64,000 nucleotides of DNA from Rusavskia elegans (taxonomy: Eukaryota > Ascomycota > Lecanoromycetes > Teloschistales > Teloschistaceae). Of the stretch, positions 59,277 through 64,000 are shown one piece after another; the stretch's first letter is position 1, and each line of letters opens with the position of its first letter. The stretch spans positions 103,344 to 167,343 of the forward strand of contig SAUG01000135.1 of NCBI GenBank assembly GCA_011316305.1. The letters run 5' to 3'. A program made the position numbers and the translations under genes. Below the pieces are notes generated by a model. The model searched no databases. It saw only the letters and a list, made by a program, of their open reading frames with translations, and was not told the DNA's origin.

Positions 59277-60367
59277 ATGCTTCTTGTCAAAAGTAGGTCG
59301 GACCCGGTTCAGAGGCAGCGCTTTTATCCGGTTATCTACTTGCTTCTTCTCCTTGTTGTATCATTCTGGGCCGCTGGGTGGGCAAGTCTTCAAGCTGTTT
59401 GGACCTACGCAACCTGCTAATCATCTTCTTCAGCTACGAAACTTGACACCTTTGGACAGCCCGACATCGCTCGTCCCTCCAGCTGAAGCGCCCAAGGACA
59501 CCTTGATCCTCTACGCTTACCACGAGACTGCCAACGCCCGTCGCAATGCCGAGTTCTTCATCCGCCACGGTTTGCACGATTCGGCCGATTTCATCTTCAT
59601 CATCAACGGTGAAGGTACCGGATTGGATACCCTTCTACCGCCCGACGCCGAGAATATCAAGGTCGTCCGTCGCGAGAACACTTGCTATGATATCGGTTCC
59701 TATGGCGACGCACTGAGGGGCCTGGGAGATTCCATCAAACAGTACAAGCGATTCATACTGCTCAACGCCAGCATCCGGGGTCCATTTGTTCCGCATTGGA
59801 GCAAGGAATGTTGGAGTGACGCATATCTGGGGAGGCTGACCGATCAGGTCAAAGTAGGTGATCCGAGTCCAGTGGACGATATGCCGGATCTGCACATGTG
59901 GCTGACGGGTGCTTGTGTAGCTTGTCGGCATGAGTTACAATTGCGCGCCCTACGACAGGCATGTGCAATCGATGATCCTGGCAACCGACAATATTGGTCT
60001 CGACGTCCTCCTTGATCCAGCGTCGAACAGCCTCAGCACATGTCCCAACGACTGGCATTCGGCGGTCGAGGTCGAAGTCCGGATGACGGGGGAGATTAAG
60101 AAAGCGGGATACAAAGTCGACGCCATGATGCAGGAGTTCCAGGGAGACGCCGGTTTCGCCGATAATTGCAAGGGCGCGGATCGCCTTTGGGAAGGAGCAT
60201 ATCCAGATGGCAAACAGAACGGACCAGCGAGCTTTGTGCATCCTTATGAGACGCTCTTCTTTAAGGCGAACCGAGGTGTACAGGAAAAGCTGTTCGGGAA
60301 GCTGACCGAGTGGACGGACGCAGCTAATTACAGCAGTTACGATGCTTGTCGGAACCCGAGGGGGTGA
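59277..60367 (+). CDS. Predicted membrane-anchored protein, possible glycosyltransferase-like, three exons
   Basis: Exons 59277-59357, 59434-59853 and 59921-60367 give 315 aa. The introns are 76 nt (GTATCA...TTCAG with a CTAAT branch-like site) and 67 nt (GTAGGT...GTAG), both phase 0. The first exon carries a basic head and one hydrophobic segment (YPVIYLLLLLV), which suggests a type II membrane anchor. The body reads DTLILYAYHETANARRNAEF, then INGEG, RRENTCYDIGSYGDAL, LNASIRGPFVP, CPNDWHSAVEVEVRM and FVHPYETLFFK. The NxCYDIG and RFILLNASIRGPF blocks resemble, from memory, RgpF-like polysaccharide glycosyltransferases, but I cannot confirm this. The first intron is the least certain; a different donor would change the anchor. 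Confidence 0.7.
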
Positions 60368-60710
60368 CGGGGAATACGAAGAGCTTTGGTTGTGTATGTA
60401 TTGGGATTAGCGAGGAGTTATGTTTCCCGGTCAGATTCCCATGTCTGTCGACGGTCTTCAGGACCCGTCTACGCATCAAATCGATGAAATTCACATCCTG
60501 TGATCCTCATTAGTGCGGGTGGTGGAGTCAAAGCCGATACCAGTGGGTGTTGTCAGTGATAACAAGAATGACGAGACGACCTGACCGCCTAGCCTAAACA
60601 GCCGCCGCCAAGCCTTGAGGTCGTCTCGACCCACAGGTGCCATTAGGGTACAGCCCTCCTCCGTCGCCAAGCTTTTGAACTTCTACTCCACCACCCAAGC
60701 TTTAGCCACC
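60368..60710. other. Intergenic, no gene seen
   Basis: 3' flank of the preceding gene; nothing recognisable. Confidence 0.4.
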
Positions 60711-60873
60711 ATGAGCTCCACGTTCGAACGGCATTTACGGTGACAACTGCAATTTCGTCGTCGAGGTTTTCAGGATGCTCCGGAGTTCGAGAGATGGAAA
60801 GTAATCGATAAAAAGAGTCTGGACGATCTCATCCACTTTATCCTCGAGGAGATCGCTCTATGTTGCGATCATG
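60711..60873 (+). pseudogene. Gene fragment with in-frame TGA
   Basis: From an ATG in good context (GCCACCATG) the frame reads ten codons, a TGA at 60741, and then a strongly protein-like stretch (RRRGFQDAPEFERWKVIDKK, SLDDLIHFILEEIALCCDHG) ending at a GTCAGT donor-like site. No convincing downstream exon was found. The TGA could derive from CGA by a C-to-T change. I do not recognise the family. Confidence 0.35.
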
Positions 60874-61988
60874 GTCAGTCCCGTTGCCTTGCCCCCTTCT
60901 CTGTTCCCTCAAGTTCTTGCGGTGCAGCAATGATGTCCGTTCGTCTGTTCCAATGAATACGATGGACTTCCCGCATTAGCCCAGCCCTACTCCGAGTATG
61001 TCTTGGCGATAACTCTTGAACGATCCCTTCATGAAGGGGATTTTACTTATTATGTTCATAGCCTCATCATGTTCATCATGATTTGTACTAGCAGAAGCGT
61101 TAGAGTTAGACCTTGTGCATATCATTCATCTCCTCTGGCAAGGAGCTTGACTTGGATGCTGGATATTGGGGAACCTTTCCTGTTTTATTCTAATCCATTG
61201 GCCTACAACGCTGGACTGGGATGGCCGTTGTGATTCGCCTTTATCGACCGGGGAAGTAGCGAAGAGGTATGTTGGCTGAGACAAAGTCACCATTCCCTTC
61301 GACTGGTGGGGTGGGCATCCGATACCTCGACTACCAGCCAAATCGGAGACCCCACCAGCGCATGGGATAGGTATCGTCGAGCTCTGTGACATAGAGCTAG
61401 TCAACGTGGATCAACGATCTTGCGAAAAAGCTTTCAGAACTCAGATGTGGCACCTAAGCAATCTTTCCACCTCGGAATTTCGATAATCTTTGGCTTTTCA
61501 AGCGAACAATCATTTTATGCATTAAGATGTATGTGACAATATACTCAGAAACAACTGGCAGACGAAGGGAGAAGAATGTCGATTCCACCTTCCAAATCTT
61601 GTACATCCTCGCCGGTACCAAAGAGTCTACAGAAGATGGGGATTGTATTGATATACATTCATGTGAGCGGGTAAGAAGTGCCTGCTATGTTGATTCATTA
61701 GATATCTGAAGGTGGGTCAAGGGCGATGATGAGCAGTACTCCTAAGAGAGGTGAGTCACGCCGCCAAGTGGAGTGATGAAGTGGAGTGATGAGGTGTGGC
61801 AAATCTCCCGTATAATTTTGTTGACTCTTTCATTTTTGAATACATACTTTCATCATTTTCACATCTCTCAACACTGCCGTGTATGGTGTCAGACTACCTC
61901 GATACTCCTTAGCTCTTCTTCCTCAGTACTCCAAACCTGCAATTCCTTGATCAAATTTGTCGCTCTCCACAACTCCATCTTCAAAACC
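60874..61988. other. Intergenic, no gene seen
   Basis: No supported coding region. The last 200 bp form the leader of the 541-aa gene. Confidence 0.4.
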
Positions 61989-63614
61989 ATGGCATCTCAA
62001 GAGTATTCCAGGTTCCTGGGTCTTCCCTTCGACGTCCGTATTATGATCCTCCGCTATCTCCTTCCCGACCAACACTTCATTCTACACGAAGCGCACAAAA
62101 CAGACGTCGACCGTTCTTACTCTCAAGACCGGATAGAAGGTGATTGTCTCAAAGACCCACCTACCTGGTCGACCTTCGACTACAAGTCCTGCTCCCCTTA
62201 CCCCGACATCCTCCTTACCAACCGCCAGGTCTATTCCGAGGGCTTCTATTACCTTTACACGCTCAAGACTTTCAAAATCGTCATCGACCGCTCTGGCCAC
62301 AGATTTCTGAGCTTGGCAGACCGTTGCGGAGCGGACCTACCACCCCTCCCCTACAGCTCCATGAAGGAGTTCGTACTAGAAATCCAAGGGCATTACATGC
62401 GTACTACAGCCTGCGATCTCCGAAACGAGCTTATCGGCCTTCTCCGCCGCTTCCATAACCACAACGTCCACTTCAAGAAAATGCGTCTCCGGTTTCCCGA
62501 ACCGCTGGGTCCGCTGCCAGGCTGGGATTTTGCGTGGGACAGTGCCGAACCCAAAGCTTGGGACTGCAAGCCTGAAGTCGAGGTCGATGACGATTTCAAC
62601 GAAACCACTCATAGCGAACTTACAGCCCGAGATTCGGGCGCCCCTTCAACATACGCCTGGCTGGTTTGCGCCTTTGCCACATGCCCGTCCCTAGCAGACG
62701 AGTGTATTATTGAGCTCCCCGAGAGTTTGAAGGATAAACCACACATGCAGGCATGCGCTAAACAATATGCCGAGGGGCTTGACGGGCGGTCTCCATTCGA
62801 TCCGGAAAAAGAATGCTGCTTGAAGCAGGATCTGTACGTCCTAAAACATCAATATGGATATCGTGAGGATTGCGATTGTGAAATCTGCGACAAGAGGAGG
62901 CGATCGGCCTGGGTGTTTGCTGTACGTGAGAAGCTCAAGGGCTACCATCTTTGGTGGAAGCAGTTCCGGTCCAAGATGGAGAAGTACCCCTGGCGTTGCT
63001 GGTGGATCGACTGGACACTGGACCATCGATTCTGGCCAAACGAGTGCAAATGTGAAGAGTGTGAGAATGCCTTGAACGAGAAACTGCGACGGCGAGCCCT
63101 TTATCTCGAGGAGCAAGACTATTCACTCGATCGGATGATGGCCTACCAGCAGTTGGAGCGGTGCAAGCGACCCGATCATATCCGCAAAAAGTTAAAGAAT
63201 GGCCCATCGCCCTGGAAATTCCGGATGAATTGGTCGGTGGTGGAAGAATGTGAAGACTGTGAGGAATCTAAGGAAGAGGAACAGTGCGACTGGTGCAACG
63301 ACCGCCATCCAGTCTCTACCAAACCGAAGAACAAATCGAAGAACGTTTGGTGGCGCGATCTGTGCGACTATCCCATGGACTTCTGGATGAGCTGGGAGCG
63401 TGAGTTGCACCCGCACATTGACTACGGGCGCCATTCGTCTGAAATCTGTCATTCGATTTTCTGTGGCAGTTGTGTATGGGAAAATACTCGGGGATTGTTG
63501 GGCAAAGAAGCCTCACGCCTGTCCGTCCTTGCAAGATTAAGTCTCATTGGTAAAATGGTATGGCAAAGTATCTGGACAAGAAAGGAAGAGCCTGCTGAGT
63601 CCGAGGAAGAGTGA
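61989..63614 (+). CDS. Large F-box/2EXR-like protein with Cys-cluster C terminus, 541 aa
   Basis: Single exon. The frame is open upstream to 61773, but the Met at 61989 (MASQEYSRFLGLPFDVRIM) aligns with the smaller paralogue's start. The F-box/2EXR-like helix LGLPFDVRIMILRYLLP is followed by LLTNRQVYSEGFYYLY and then MKEFVLEIQ. It differs from the 324-aa paralogue by a longer C-terminal region rich in Trp and in Cys pairs: CDCEIC (about 293), CKCEEC (about 352), CEDC (about 420), CDWC (about 433) and CGSC (about 490). These look like small metal-binding clusters. No known activity; possibly an adaptor with a zinc-binding tail. It is the only full-length member of this long form here. Confidence 0.8.
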   Translation: MASQEYSRFLGLPFDVRIMILRYLLPDQHFILHEAHKTDVDRSYSQDRIEGDCLKDPPTWSTFDYKSCSPYPDILLTNRQVYSEGFYYLYTLKTFKIVIDRSGHRFLSLADRCGADLPPLPYSSMKEFVLEIQGHYMRTTACDLRNELIGLLRRFHNHNVHFKKMRLRFPEPLGPLPGWDFAWDSAEPKAWDCKPEVEVDDDFNETTHSELTARDSGAPSTYAWLVCAFATCPSLADECIIELPESLKDKPHMQACAKQYAEGLDGRSPFDPEKECCLKQDLYVLKHQYGYREDCDCEICDKRRRSAWVFAVREKLKGYHLWWKQFRSKMEKYPWRCWWIDWTLDHRFWPNECKCEECENALNEKLRRRALYLEEQDYSLDRMMAYQQLERCKRPDHIRKKLKNGPSPWKFRMNWSVVEECEDCEESKEEEQCDWCNDRHPVSTKPKNKSKNVWWRDLCDYPMDFWMSWERELHPHIDYGRHSSEICHSIFCGSCVWENTRGLLGKEASRLSVLARLSLIGKMVWQSIWTRKEEPAESEEE

Positions 63615-64000
63615 GCATGATATTTCTATCACGAAGAGTCAGAAGCAAGCAGTTGATAGAATTAACCACGGTACCTTCACATCCTTCAATTTGTATTTCA
63701 GTTCATGCCTTTAGAGTACCTCTATTGTACCTATGTTACTCCATTCAGCATTACTTCTCTCCCATGTCAAGCACCCACACCTAGTGGCTTAGGTGATTGG
63801 AGATTTGAGTACCCCTTCGGCTGGCGGTCTAAGTCTCTATTTCGGAGCTGCCTTGGCTGTCGCCCGAAAAGGGGGATAGCACTCGGCGCAATATGGAATA
63901 AATGTAACCAACTATGAATCCCTACCTCAAGAACCGGCGGACGAGGTATAGCTCTATTCTAAAGTTCCCAGTATACCCCCTTTTATCGCAATGCACTGAC
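63615..64000. other. 3' flank at window end, no gene seen
   Basis: No coding region is supported in the last 386 bp. Confidence 0.4.

Noticed and set aside
1..64000. CRISPR arrays, tRNA or rRNA genes and intact transposase or reverse transcriptase genes
   Set aside because: None could be recognised by eye. CRISPR is not expected in a fungal genome, and the tandem arrays here have no spacers. A tRNA scan was not possible by hand, so a single tRNA could have been missed.

Overview
The window comes from a filamentous ascomycete (Pezizomycotina; a Dothideomycete is my guess). The evidence is short GT-AG introns of about 47-121 nt that recover clean family-like proteins when removed, a HET-domain gene, an iterative-module fungal-style NRPS, an ABCC transporter, a 14-TM MFS transporter, secreted ferritin-like and cysteine-rich proteins, and RIP-like relics (excess C-to-T/G-to-A differences, in-frame TAA/TGA). 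All coordinates and splice sites were worked out by hand.

Layout. 0.3-6.6 kb: a frameshifted membrane-protein remnant, a five-exon secreted 8-Cys protein, a two-exon HET-domain protein and a small secreted protein. 6.6-8.5 kb: no intact gene, with a degraded direct repeat. 8.5-32.4 kb (minus): one giant NRPS gene of three exons, about 7,918 aa. 34.9-39.6 kb (plus): a four-exon full-length ABCC (MRP-type) transporter, divergent from the NRPS across a 2.5 kb gap. 40.5-47.2 kb: a nest of one family (F-box/2EXR-like), with one intact gene and two broken copies; a fourth, larger member lies at 62.0-63.6 kb. 47.7-52.1 kb: a secreted ferritin-like protein, a 42-copy perfect 16-bp minisatellite and an MFS transporter. 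53.4-55.8 kb: a six-exon, divergent glutamate-cysteine ligase homologue. 55.8-59.3 kb: gene-poor, low complexity. 59.3-60.4 kb: a three-exon predicted membrane-anchored protein of unknown function.

The NRPS is the centrepiece. I read its order as C*-A-T-E-C-A-T-C-A-T-E-C-A-T-C-A-T-E-C-T-C-T*. Five A domains with E domains in modules 1, 3 and 5 predict an alternating D-L-D-L-D peptide. The protein has a clear period of about 2,630 residues (A-T-E-C-A-T-C). The tail C6-T6-C7 is what remains if the third repeat lost its second A domain. The final T domain has Leu in place of the phosphopantetheine Ser. The divergent ABCC transporter is the natural candidate exporter. No tailoring oxidase, methyltransferase, thioesterase or pathway-specific transcription factor is visible, so the local cluster may be just synthetase plus pump; the MFS and GCL-like genes lie 18 kb or more away and any link is speculative.
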